Shown: positions 22,598-33,653 of the stretch, in pieces
Layout: each line of letters opens with the position of its first letter
Position numbering within the stretch: the stretch's first letter is position 1
Assembly: GCF_910592395.1 (NCBI RefSeq)
Contig: NC_088326.1
Coordinates: 5,835,001-5,899,000 of the forward strand
Reading direction: 5' to 3'
Length of the DNA stretch: 64,000 nt
DNA from: Lineus longissimus
Lineage: Eukaryota; Nemertea; Pilidiophora; Heteronemertea; Lineidae
Notes under the pieces: model-generated
The model's database searches: none
The model's input: only the letters and a program-made list of their open reading frames with translations
What the model was told of the DNA's origin: nothing
Position numbers and translations under genes: made by a program

Positions 22598-23747
22598 CAC
22601 TCTAAAACGTGAGAACACTTGGAACAAATTCAGAACACATACCGAACACGTTCCCTACACGCGCTGAAAAGGAATTTGGAGGCGACGTGTTCGGAACGTG
22701 TTCAGAGTAGGCGCAGAACACGTCATTTTCTGTGATCATGTGCAAGCTGAAAATGGAATATTGGGAACGCGTCCGGTGTTCCTCCCGGCACGCCGCACAT
22801 GTTCTGAGACCATCACAAGTCAACGCCACCCGCCATTATTATCGCTGTCAGTGTCATATTGAACTGCTGCTGCATTCTTCCAGCCTAAGAAACTCAAGCA
22901 GGTGATGCAAAAGAAGAAACCAGCCCTATCCAGTCCTCTACATTGTTACAGATGTCGCTGGCTCCGTTATCAACAATGCCTTCATTGTCATCGGGAGCAC
23001 TTGGATTGACCTTGGGGTGGAAACCGTTGAGCATGAAGTTTATTCCTTTATTGCTCTTTTCTACGTACTGGATTGTTCTTATCCCTCGTGTATCTCGCAA
23101 ATTCAGGAGGTCTGTTTTGGTCTTGATGATAAATTTGACAAAACGCCCAAATACGACAAGTTTTTTCTTTCTGAACCAAGTGTTTTCAGTGTCACGATGG
23201 TGTAATCTCTGGTAGAATTATTGTTAATTTCGAACAATTTGTGGTTTTGCGTCATGTGACAAACAAGGCACAGACAGAGTGGATGGGTTAATTGCACTGT
23301 ACTCAGTAGGGAGAAGAATCTTCAACATTATTCTATTTCTGTAATAAAGTTTGTAATTTTTGGAGATATGATTTTTGTTTTCAATTTGTGTATCATTCAA
23401 AGAACTCCATGTTTTAAGGAACATGTTCAAAAAATGGGTTCAAATCTCGGCAGAAGAACGTGTTCTTGAACATGTTCCATGGTAGAACATGTTCCATGGT
23501 AGAACATGTTCCATGGTAGAACGTGTTCCATGGTAGAACATGTTCCATGGTAGAACATGTTCCATGGTAGAACGTGTTCCATGGTAGAACATGTTCCATG
23601 GTAGAACGTCTTTGGCTGTGAACATGTTCTGTGACTAGAACACCAGGAATTTGAAGAACGCGTTCTCAGAACGTTTTAAAAAAAACGGGTTCAAATCGAA
23701 ATGTTCTGATTTGGAACATGTTCTAGCCGTTCTCAGTTTTTACAGTG
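22598..23747. mobile_element. Candidate CACTA-like non-autonomous element with GAAC-palindrome content
   Basis: The ends are CACTCTAAAACGTGAGAAC and, inverted from the right side, CACTGTAAAAACTGAGAAC, matching at 15 of 19 positions. Ends of the form CACTR are typical of the CACTA/EnSpm-Chapaev group, but I could not find a convincing target duplication beyond AA. Both subterminal regions are packed with GAACACGTTC, GAACATGTTC and related palindromes, as subterminal transposase-binding repeats often are. The middle (about 22880-23300) has short open frames on both strands without recognisable domains. Confidence 0.5.
23468..23603 (+). repeat. 17-bp minisatellite, eight units of a GAACATGTTC palindrome
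   Basis: Eight head-to-tail units of GAACATGTTCCATGGTA start at 23468, 23485, 23502, 23519, 23536, 23553, 23570 and 23587. Units 4 and 7 read GAACGTGTTC. Each unit holds two palindromes, GAACATGTTC and CCATGG. The first fits the p53-family half-site RRRCWWGYYY. Isolated GAACATGTTC copies also lie at 23419, 23620 and 23714. Confidence 0.9.
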
Positions 23748-25819
23748 AACGATTTGAAGCTCAGGCACAACTCGGTCGTTTTCTGTCAAACATGCCACTT
23801 TTCTAGCAAGCCTTAATATCTGCACCCTGACGACCTGTATGAATGTACATTGGATAATGCACTGCTGACACAAATTCACACATACTACAAACTGCAGTTT
23901 CAGTAGCATTCTTGAAGCACTGGTAATGTCTGTTTTGCTATTACGGACAAAATGTAACAACATGAAAACTGTCTCCCTTGATCAGTAATTAGCATCAGAA
24001 AATGAGCTCATTTCCAGCAACTGCCAAAGGGACACTCCCGATCGACCTAGCAACCATACATCGTGTGACACTTGCAGCTGTTAATCGATTAAAGGCACAA
24101 CAAGAGAAGCATAATCTGACCACTGGAAACGATCAAAGAAAGAATGGTACAGATTAAAAGGACAACGACCCTGACCTTTCTCAACAACACAATTAATGCC
24201 TTTTCATGTAGATCGCAGAAGGGCAGAGTTTGCTAAGACGAAGCAGTCATCATACGAGCAGAAGCACGTGTTTTGAGGAGTCTGTGTCGATCCAGAAAAG
24301 AGAAGTGAAAAGTAATCTTCTTTTCCCAAAATAACCCTGCAATCAACAATGTTGGACAGGCTTTGCCAAATAGAACAGGTCGCATTGGAGTTTGCTCTGA
24401 AGATGTCCCTAGATCTTTCATCGCTCTTCGGCCCCAGAACCATCATCGATTGCGAACAGTGCTTGGTGAGAGCCAACCAAATACTTTTGCATCTAGCATG
24501 TTTGACCGAAAACAATGAATGCAACAAATTCGAACAATTATTGAACAATTAGATGCTCTTCCGATCTCGCTGCATGACGCTTTACTTATATCTCATCATC
24601 CCTGCTCATCATCATTAAATGGGAGAAAGGCTAACCGTGTTCCCGATCACATGCATAATTAGGTGTGCATGCACTCGAGGTTGAAATGCGGCATTAGGAC
24701 ATGCCTGGTTGGATTATGAAACATTCAAGGAGAACTTCTCAGAGTGCAAGCAATGACGATGCTAACCATGTTGTAATGGCACAGGAGAAATTACGCCTTA
24801 GCTTCTTGCCTCTTTTAACCCACGTTGATTTGAAACTATGCAATATTTTCCATTGGGTTTTCACTGTTGCAGGCCTTATATAAGGATTATATATCACGCA
24901 CTTAAATTTCATGGCCTCTCACCATATACCACAGTCTATCAAAATAGAATAGTGTAAGCCACTTTTCCAGGGGGACATGCTCTACTTTCACACTCACACT
25001 TTTGTTTTCTACTGAGCACTGCATTACTATTTCCACAATTTTTACAGTTTTTGTTATCCCCGCCCCCTCCCCTCCTATTTATGCCTTTTTTACAGTTGCT
25101 TAGCATAGAAGCATCATGGGGTTCTTTGCTCTCGTTGTCTTGCACTTTGATAACCGAGTATACATCGCCGGCACGATTAGATTCAGCTGTAATACTCCGG
25201 GAGTGATTAATACGCTCAGCTCGCTATTGACATGAGAGGAAGTCAGAGCGACCTGCGCTGCATATTGCTGTAACGGTGGCCGCAAACCATTAATTATGCG
25301 AAGTGTCCGCTTTCAGCGCCATTCTGCGCTTCGGGTAAATATTTCAAGGTCCTCTTCGGAATCCGATAAAATTTCTGGTGATGCGCTTCGCTCACTTACT
25401 GATTGCAACAGTAATACAAGTATATGATCGAAATTAAATGCAAGATGATAAACATACACTCCATGGCAGACAGGAAAATAACAAGACGTAAGTAATGACT
25501 GGACCCACTGTGCTGGCCCAGAACACGATTTTCATTTGCGACAGTCTACGTCGTAGTCATTAAAAATCATAATGAATTCTAACAGTCTCAAAGGACGAAA
25601 TACAGTAAGGCCTATGTCTTAATCATTTTATCCAAATTGCAAACCAGCTTTTCATTGACATCAGGAACTGACCACGTTTGCCAAAATATATTCTGCTTAA
25701 TATCGGATTTTCCATACGTTTCCAAAACGGTGTTTTCCCGCACAATTTCCGCGGGCACTGTGTTGTCACAGCATTGGTAAAACTACAGAGACCATTGGAA
25801 TAAGCGTAAGTTGACTTAC
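23748..25819. other. Intergenic stretch, includes adapter-like 14-mer
   Basis: No gene is supported. An open frame at 24349-24552 (plus) looks moderately protein-like and has a GTGAGA donor-like site near 24470, but no domain was recognised. The 14-mer TGCTCTTCCGATCT at 24554-24567 is discussed as a finding. Confidence 0.35.
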
Positions 25820-25908
25820 CAAGCACAAGGAGCAATATCCCTATGAATAAATCCATTTTTTGCCTTATTTCCTCGCGAATTTCACAGAAGGTAGATCCAC
25901 TGACGACA
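25820..25908 (-). CDS. Following exon with a hydrophobic membrane segment
   Basis: A pyrimidine-rich acceptor (GTTTACGTTTTGCAG) opens an 89-nt exon in phase 2, exactly the phase left by the exon at 25989-26328. It ends with a phase-1 GTAAGT donor. It encodes VVSGSTFCEIREEIRQK and then MDLFIGILLLVL, a probable membrane span starting after a charged stretch. Read alone, the ATG at 25856 could instead be the start of a signal peptide. The matching phases favour a type I membrane protein. A third exon is unidentified. A possible acceptor (GTCTCTGTAG) only 37 nt downstream would give a very short tail. Confidence 0.45.
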
Positions 25909-25988
25909 CTGCAAAACGTAAACAAACCAATCTCGTACCCAGGGAATTGCGTTGCTGTGACAGATCCGTAACCTGACAGAGCCCTCAC

Positions 25989-26328
25989 CGAAGTACACTC
26001 CAACCAGTGCAACGTGATTTACGTTGCATCATGAATGTGAAGCAACTTGACACTCCACGCGGCGCGACACAGAGACTCGCTTTACCATTGAGAATAGAGT
26101 ACTCTGATTGAAGCGTTACCACGGCACCATTCACTACAAACTTCGATAAACAGAAAGCCACAAGCGCTAGGTTCTGATACAGTGTTGACTCGTTGCTAAG
26201 CTCGCCTCGTTTCGTCCGCTTGCATTTGAAAGGATGACTTCCATTACACGCTATTTCATGCAAGTTGATTTCAACAACAGTATTTCTGAGCAGTTGCAGA
26301 CAATTTGAGGAAGCTTGCAATTCATCAT
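25989..26328 (-). CDS. Internal exon of an unidentified cysteine-rich protein
   Basis: On the minus strand TATTTACAG precedes the exon, which enters in phase 1 and runs 340 nt to a CG/GTGAGG donor in phase 2. It encodes about 112 residues with seven cysteines (context NCLQLL, IACNGS, FKCKR, AFCLSK, SLCVAP, SSCFTF, SRCTGW), the composition of an extracellular disulfide-bonded domain. I do not recognise the family. A phase-1 entry is typical for a domain following a signal-peptide exon, but none was found upstream (above 26328). The next exon at 25820-25908 is in the matching phase after an 80-nt intron. Confidence 0.45.
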
Positions 26329-26576
26329 CTGTAAATACTATTATTAGTTGCTTACTATCAGCTAATCAATGTAATGTAACAATGTGGCATTATTTGAAGA
26401 AGATGGGCGTTTTTCCTGAAGGTCATCAGGGATGGTGCAGATTTGGCAAACTGACAAACCCCTTGGTGGGTCTTGAATTGGACTTAGAAAAATTGAGAGG
26501 AAAACCATTTAATTGTGAACTTCCTGCATATTATGAATAAATTGTGAAACCTGATTTTATTCTCGGCAAATGGATT

Positions 26577-26953
26577 ACCAAGTTGAATAGGCACAGCAAG
26601 GGTAGGGTAATAGTGAATGGAGAGGCTTGATTAAGGCCTTGTCAGCCATAGTCCGGGTATGAGGTCAAAAGTACTCACAACAGAAGCTTCTCAAATACAA
26701 ATTTCTGTTGAAATTTGTTCAATTACTCGATGTCTAAATTGAATATTTAAGCTGATTAAAGGTGCTAAGAATTAAGCACCTAACATGGGGAAACCCCCGA
26801 GAATCCTCTAACTTGTCATCATTCTTTTCAAAGCGTCCTTTTCCCCTTGGGATTTTCAATCAAAGGATGCACTCTCCTGGAGTACATGCACCTCGGTGTC
26901 CTAGATAACTAGGCCATCTTGATGGGGTATTTGTGTTGATAAAGAAAGCCAGC
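26577..26953 (+). repeat. Dispersed repeat B, copy 1
   Basis: It starts ACCAAGTTGAATAGGCA and shares long stretches with 54338-54785 in the same orientation: TGAGGTCAAAAGTA, ATTACTCGATGTCTAAATTG, CTGATTAAAGGTGCT, AACTTGTCATC and AAGCCAGC. Diverged by many substitutions and indels. No coding capacity and no clear termini. Confidence 0.75.
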
Positions 26954-27751
26954 TGTGAGGTGCAAGCGGACTTTGTTTAAAGTGTCGGGCTAACCACGGC
27001 GACGGGCGTAATGACGTTACGTAATATTCGTGAGCCTAGGTTATTCGCGAAATACGCGAAATAAAATGGCTGTAAAAATATTGATGTTTGCCGTATACAG
27101 CACAAAAGAAACGAAGTTGTATCACCGTCAGGGAAAATGCATATGCAAATGGGATAACGATCTCACACAAAGACGGCAATTCGGATCAATGTGTGATCAT
27201 GGACACAGTCATGACAGTGAACACACGAAAATTTAGCTGAAATTGTTACCGGTGTAACGTTTTTGGTTTTTCAATAGAGGGAACAGATAAGATCCTGTCA
27301 ATCAGTCTCTTAGCGTTCCAGAAACCCCCGCAGCCGACACCAATGTCACTCTCCTGGGGACGAGCCCTCGGCAATTATTCAGTTTGTGTACCGGGTCACA
27401 CTTCTATCTCTGTGGTATACAAAGTATTGATTTTCTATTCTCAGTAATCTACGGCTCCCCTTGCAGTGACGAGAGATAGAGCAATGCTGATCGGCTAAAT
27501 CCAGTGGGATTATTGGCCGAATACCTTTGGTTCAGCAGTGGCAATGTTCAATATGGTCGCTAACACGCTGTGAGAACAAATGCGTTTACACAACCTCGTA
27601 TTTTCTCTGTATGTTTGTGTGGAGACCGAACTGATTTTTTTTGGATTTGCACCGGATGGAGTAGGGTAGTCATTTCTTGGTTTTTCATCAAATGAGAAAA
27701 GCGTACCAAGAAACAGCCAACTAACTACCAGTATTTTAGCTGAATTATGTG
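26954..27751. other. Intergenic stretch with CpG-containing patch
   Basis: A CpG-containing patch (GACGTTACGTAATATTCG, then TTCGCGAAATACGCGAAA) lies at 27010-27064, just before an ATG at 27066. That ATG opens a 56-codon frame beginning MAVKILMFAVYSTKETK. It could be a small gene or first exon, but nothing else supports it. Confidence 0.25.
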
Positions 27752-28855
27752 CCCCTTTCATTCCCTGCCTGGTTTCCCATCACGAGGAAAGCCCACTGAG
27801 GCGCAGCCGTTACTCAAGCAGAGGTGGCCATGCTCTTCCTGGTCACCAATATCACAAGGAAAGCTTCCTCAAGAGAGCCATCATTTAATCAGAAGCAGGT
27901 GGTCATTCCCTGCCTGGTCTCACATATCACGAGGAAAGCTTCCTCAAGAGAGTCATCATTTGATAAGAAGCAGGTGGTCATTCCCTGCCTGGTCTCACAT
28001 ATCACGAGGAAAGCTTCCTCAAGAGAGTCATCATTTGATAAGAAGCAGGTGGTCATTCCCTGCCTGGTCTCACATATCACGAGGAAAGCTTCCTCAAGAG
28101 AGTCATCATTTGATAAGAAGCAGGTGGTCATTCCCTGTCTAGTCTCCCATAGCACGAGGAAAGCTCCCTCAAGAGAGCTATGATTTGGTCAGAAGCAGGT
28201 TGTCATTCCCTGTCTGGTCTCACATATCACGAGGAAAGCTTCCTCAAGAGATCCATCATTTGGTCAGAAGCAGGTTGTCATTCCCTCCCTGCTATCCCAT
28301 ATCACGAGGAAAGCTTCCTCAAGAGAGCAATCATTTACGCAGAAGCAGGTGGGGATTCCCTGCCATGTCTCCCATAGCACGAGGAAAGCTTCCTCAAGAG
28401 AACCATCATTTAGGCAGAAGCAGGTGGTCGTTCCATACCTGGTATCCGATAGCACGAGGAAAGATTCCTCAAGAGAACCATCATTTAGGCAGAAGCAGGT
28501 GGTCATTCCTTGTCTGGTCTCCGATATCACGAGGAAAGCTTTCTCACGAGAGCCATCATTTGATCAGAAGTAGGTGGCCATTCCCTGCCTGGTCTCCCAT
28601 AGCACGAGGAAAGATTCATCAAGAGAGCCATAATTCGGTAAGAAGCAGGTTGTCATTCCCTGTCTGGTCTCCTATATCACGAGGATAGCTTCCTCAAGAG
28701 AGCCATTATTTAATCAGAAGCAAGTGGTCATTCCCTGCCTGGTCTCCAATATCACGAGGAAAGTTTCCTCAAGGGAGCCATCATTTGATCAGAAGCAGGT
28801 GGTCATTTCCTGCCTGGTCTCCCATATCACGAGGAAAGCCTACTCGGATTGAGTA
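27752..28855 (+). repeat. 75-bp minisatellite, about 15 units
   Basis: The unit includes ATTCCCTGCCTGGTCTC, ATATCACGAGGAAAGCTTCC and TCAAGAGAGTCATCATTTG, then AGAAGCAGGTGGTC. Units in the first third (27890-28130) are almost identical. Later ones diverge. Because 75 is 25 codons, long frames stay open in more than one frame on both strands, so those frames are not evidence of a protein. A lone degenerate unit lies at 31072-31172. Confidence 0.95.
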
Positions 28856-29388
28856 GCCATTTTTCAAACTAGCATTATACCCGTGGCAGGTTGAAATGGG
28901 CTATACGTTAATTGCATCGGCCAAAACATTGAATTGCAATGAAAATATAATGCAATATCAAAGGGGCCTTATCGAAGAGACAACTTAAACCAACCAATTG
29001 TCCACAGACGCGGACCCTGTGCTATTGCTTGCATAATCAAGTATAATAATTGGTCCGATAGAGATGACGAGGCAATATATGTCAACATGCCTTGTACCTT
29101 AGTCAGCAATGGGCTCTTTTTTATACGGAGAAGAAGAAGGAGAACTCAGATATGCCTACGCATGTCGACTGCCCAATGGCTCAAACGTATTACAATATCA
29201 GTACTATAACTTCAAATGCGTGCTCCTCTATGCAAGATTTTGAGCATGGCACTTAGTCAATGGGTAAGCTAGAGGTTCAGCACCGTGGGAAGCTCCTTGA
29301 CAGGCCATGCCAAGAGTGCCTCTTCAGATACATCAAGTATTGAAGGCTGTGGTAGAGCACCTTCATAATCAAGGGCTAGCTCTGGCTA
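28856..29388. other. Intergenic stretch
   Basis: Nothing recognisable apart from a short AGAAGAAGAAGG purine tract near 29130. Confidence 0.4.
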
Positions 29389-30323
29389 GCGAAATTTTTT
29401 TCTGCAGGATACTTCTGCCATAGTGTACATCTGACAGCCAATCAGAATTCAAGGCAAGCACGTGTCTTTGTTGACATCATCTTTCCACATGGCGCAATAA
29501 TGTCAACAATGCCACGTGTTCTGATAATCTTGGAAAGAACAAGTTAGCAAATGGTTAGAGGAGTATATTAGCTAAAATATATTTATTTGCAGTATCTTAA
29601 CATGTATTTTCATTGTCGAGTGGACTGTATTTATTGGACTTGTCTGTTAAAGGCGCACTGTGCTCGGCAAAATAGCCGAGGTTGAATGTTTATCTGTCAA
29701 CCGTGTAACTAGTTCTGCTGTATATGCATAGGTGGCGCCACCATTCAATTTATTTTGTTTGCTTGTCAAAATGTGTTTTATACAATGGCCCTTCAACAAT
29801 GTTCAAACTACCAAAATAGGCTTGATACCTTCAACAGCAGACATCGGATACACTGTCCCTTTAATAATTATCAACATTGGCAACACTGTCAGTGTCACTG
29901 CCCCTTAAAATTTCACAAATCGCGAGACATCGGATACACTGTCCCTTTAATAATTATCAACATTGGCAACACTGTCAGTGTCATTGCCCCTTAAAATTTC
30001 ACAAATCAATGCATGCACTGCAATGTAGCGATCAGATCAGCTAATGCCTCTTTTGTACGCATAATATCATCAATTTTACAATGAATCTGTGCAATTCATT
30101 CCTTAACACTACGACACAAACCTTGAGTTGAGCATAATTGGGGTCAGACAATGAACTATTGTCACATTCACAGTTGAAGTGGCACTCGGCATGCGACTCG
30201 GTATCGTCCATTGTATTTGTATTATCATGCATAAATAAACAGTGTGACGTCAAAGATTGCGCCAATTGTGATTGGCTGTCAGATGTACACTGTGGCAGAA
30301 GTATCCTGCAGAAAAAAATTTCG
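29389..30323. mobile_element. Inverted-repeat element with internal 86-bp duplication
   Basis: The arms 29389-29446 and 30270-30323 are nearly perfect reverse complements (GCGAAATTTTTTTCTGCAGG ... GACAGCCAATC). Weaker pairing continues for some distance both inwards and outwards, so the limits are approximate. Inside there is a tandem duplication and no recognisable transposase. It is a non-autonomous DNA element of unknown superfamily. Confidence 0.65.
29839..30010 (+). repeat. 86-bp tandem duplication
   Basis: Two adjacent copies beginning AGACATCGGATACACTGTCC start at 29839 and 29925. They differ at very few positions (CACTGCCCC against CATTGCCCC), so the duplication is recent. Confidence 0.9.
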
Positions 30324-32268
30324 CCTCCGGCTAACACAGCACCATTAAACAATAATGCCCCCATCGTGTCCCTCGGAATATCCCCTTAACCAGGACATTT
30401 TCACCCAACCAGGCCCCCCGGAGATACCTGCTGCACTAAAAATAGGTTCTCAATCTCGCCCAAAATATATTATTATACATGTATCCTTAACGTCACAATA
30501 CATGTAGATCCCTTATATTGTTTGGTGCACAGAGGCCTGTATGAAGTTGTGTATTGGTAGGTGTTTAGAAATATTTGCATATGGTGAAGGTGGTGGATCA
30601 CATGGTCACATGCAAAGCCATCAACTGGTCAGACGGGTTTTTTTTCTCAGTTAAAAGTGAATAAAGCAACTGAAATTAACATGGAATGGGAGAATTGATA
30701 GCATTGGTAGGTACCTGAACTATTTATGCTGATATTTGTTTTGCAATTGTTATTTCGGTATATTGCCGCACTGTTGGCTCATGCAATGCCTCCATATGCT
30801 GATGAGAACTCCTTGACTTTTGACAATCCCCTTATGATGATGACCATGCCCTTATTTTACGGAAGCAACATCTGCAATTTCTCCATAATCGCTCCAGAAT
30901 TCCACAATCAAAGCCCGCCAAGACATACTCTGCATCAAGCTCGACTCTCAGGAGACGTTTTGTTGTCATCCGATCTACACTGACGGTGGAGTAAGTTTAC
31001 AAACTATTACACCTCTACGTCTATTATAGTAGTGATGCCGATGATAGAAGTACATGTCCATTTTCTTGTATGTCTCCAATATCACAAGAAATATCATAAT
31101 AAGAAGCAGCCATCATTCGAGCAGAAGTAGCTGGCAATTCCCTGCGTGACGTCTCCGATCGAGAGGAAAACCCCCAAAGATCCATTTGATACTTTCAACA
31201 GACCTTGCTGGACCTGAACAGAAACAGGCCTATCGGCCTCAGGTTCACAATTGGAGTGGTTAGACCACAGACCACAGACCACTGTACTGTTTTATAGCTT
31301 GATATACTTTTGGCACATCGCCATTGTCAATTGCCATTCGCCAGGTAGCCTATTGAACTAACCCACGAAAAAACTCGATGTCACATGACATACAAAATGG
31401 TGGACGAACCCGAAATTGTAAATAGCGAGATTTCAACAAGAAAATTGTCAACAAAAACGGACTTGATCTTCTCTTGCAAAAGATTGGATACATAATTCAA
31501 AACAAGGATGACGAAGGTATAGTTATCATTGAAAATAAAAGCAATCTTACGGACCAAAACCCTACCGTATAGTAGTCGATTATATATTCGGGTTTCAGCC
31601 CTTCGATTCAAATTTTACCACCTTGAAAACTTTGAAGGCGGTCCGTACTTACGAAAATTGATGACGCAATACTCTAAGAACACGTCGAAATTATCCTCAA
31701 AAATAAGAAATGAATTGCAAGAAACATATAAAACGTGCACACAGGAATTTTGGCGAAAAACACTAGGTTGGTCAATCACGTTCTATTTTACAATTCAGCG
31801 TTCTCAAAGGGAAAGGTTCTAATTCATAAAGTGAATACACTCTCAACATTGTGGACATATTTTCGTCATCCCGGCATAACTGTTCAACAATCAACCTCCA
31901 ACGACAATCCCACTCGACAAATAGTAATATTTTTAGTTCATATCAAATACCTCAAAAACCTTTTATTTGATTTTAAAAGCAGTTATCGTGTAAACGGATA
32001 GCATCCAAAATATCCACGAATAAACGGACAAATGACCACAAAAACACATTTTCTCCGAAAACTAGCGATTTAGACAAAATGAATCTGACGGGGGACAAAA
32101 CTGCACACAAATTTAGCTAGGCTGTGAAAAATAATAAGACCTGTAGTGATAGATTTCAAGGAGAAAATCAACGAAGGAAAATAATTTAGAGGCAAAAATA
32201 AGAATCAGAATTGTGACCCAATGATTTTCTTCTTAATGCTATCTAGTGCATCCACAAATGTTTGTTTT
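30324..32268. other. Intergenic stretch
   Basis: It holds a degenerate copy of the 75-bp minisatellite unit (31072-31172) and a short AGACCACAGACCAC repeat at about 31263. No gene is supported. Confidence 0.4.
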
Positions 32269-32319
32269 AGCTCACCTCTTAGCAGAGGTGAGCTTATCCC
32301 ATACCGTGGCGTCCGTCGT

Positions 32320-32366
<47 letters not shown>

Positions 32367-33412
32367 CGTCGTCGTCCGTCGTCCGTTAGCAGGGCACGTT
32401 TCGTAACTGTGAGAGCTATTGAGTTGAAACTTGGTACACATGTACCCTTATGTAATGACACCTTGGAGACCAAGTTTCGGTCCGATTCGTTTCATGGTTT
32501 GGCCACCAGGGGGCAAAATGTTAAAAGTGAAAATATGCAATATCTCCCTTAATAGTAGTCGGGAAATTTTGAAAAAAATATGGTAGGTACTTCTAGCAAA
32601 GGTGCATCATATATCCTCCGGGTTTTTGATTTGACCTCCTTTTCAAGGTCACAGAGGTCAAATGGTGTAAATTGGCCGTTAGGATGTAACGATGGCACGT
32701 TTCTAAACTGCAATGACTATTGATACCAAATTTGGTACACATTTACCCCTTAGTCAGGTGATCTCAGGGAACAAAGTTTGGTCCAATATGATTCACCACT
32801 TGACCACCAGGGGGCAAAATCTAAAAACCTTAAAAATGTGATTTTTCCTTAACTTCTTGCCCGATTGCCACCAATTTGATATCATGGGTACATCTAACCA
32901 CCATACAGTATATGTCACACAGGTTTTTAATTTGACCTCCTTGCCAAGGTCACAGAGGTCAAATGGCATAGATTCGCCGTCAGGCCGTAACTATGGCACG
33001 TTTCTTAACTGCAATGACTATTGATCACAAATTAAGTACACATGTACCCCTTGGTCAGGTGACCTCAGGTACCGAAGTTTGGTGCGATCTGATTTGCCGT
33101 TTGGCCTCCAGGGAGGGGGCCAAATCCTAAATTCTTCAAAATGCCATTATTCCTAGTAATGACTTGCCCGATTGGCACCAATTTTATATCATAGGTACAT
33201 CTAATTCTAACAACCATTCAATGTGTCACCCGGGTCTTCTTTGATTTGACCTACTTTTCAAGGTCACAGAGGTCGAATGTACTGTAAATTGGCCATTTTG
33301 GGGAAATTGTAATTGCTTGGACCTACATCAAACCTAACACTACATGACACAATACCATGCTATTTATCCATCTTTCCTCCACATGAGGTGAGCACAATGG
33401 CCCTGGCCATTT
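32269..33412 (+). mobile_element. Hairpin-headed dispersed repeat with three 300-bp units
   Basis: It opens with the hairpin AGCTCACCTCT/AGAGGTGAGCT (32269-32294), followed by a GTC microsatellite (32311-32384). Three diverged units of about 300 bp start near 32397, 32699 and 32999, each with CTTGGTACACATGTACCC-type, CCACCAGGGGGCAAAAT-type and TTCAAGGTCACAGAGGTC phrases. It closes with GAGGTGAGCACAATGGCC. Fragments recur at 50986-51240 and 52682-52735. Repeats with a GAGGTGAGC start and an end containing CAATGGCC are, as far as I recall, abundant in marine invertebrate genomes. It has no coding capacity. Confidence 0.7.
32311..32384 (+). repeat. GTC trinucleotide microsatellite
   Basis: About 74 bp of GTC repeats interrupted by GTCC. 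On the minus strand it would read as an Asp run, which is fortuitous. Confidence 0.95.
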
Positions 33413-33541
33413 TTAACATGACCAGCAAATAATAAAGGTCAAGTCATGTCAGTCATAGCGATGTTGTGGTGCACAAATGTTTTAGAATGATTGACATATT
33501 TATGCATTTCAGTTAATTCTAGTACAAATATTTCCATAACA
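33413..33541. other. Short spacer
   Basis: Nothing recognisable. Confidence 0.3.
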
Positions 33542-33653
33542 GGGAGTTTTTGTAAATGCCCCGAAACGTAATTCCTGTCTCATTGTTCACCTCCTGCTAA
33601 CGAAGTCGAACAATGGGGTAGATGTTCATGTTGGTGGTTTTGCAAAAACTCCC
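33542..33653. repeat. Foldback repeat (GGGAGTTTTTGCAAAT family), copy 2
   Basis: AGGGAGTTTTTGTAAATGCC opens it, and the inverted AAGGGAGTTTTTGCAAAACC closes it. The centre carries ATTGTTCACCTCCTG and GTCGAACAAT. This is the cleanest copy for defining the family ends. Confidence 0.7.

Noticed and set aside
23414-23625. Histidine- and tryptophan-containing repeat peptide on the minus strand
   Set aside because: It is a translation of the 17-bp minisatellite and is open in more than one frame.
27747-28688. Open frames of 119-167 codons on the plus strand and 88 codons on the minus strand
   Set aside because: The 75-bp repeat has no stops in several frames on both strands, so frame length carries no coding evidence.
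27752-28855. CRISPR array
   Set aside because: The repeat has no unique spacers and the genome is clearly metazoan. It is a minisatellite.
32311-32384. Poly-aspartate coding region on the minus strand
   Set aside because: It is a GTC microsatellite inside a dispersed non-coding repeat.
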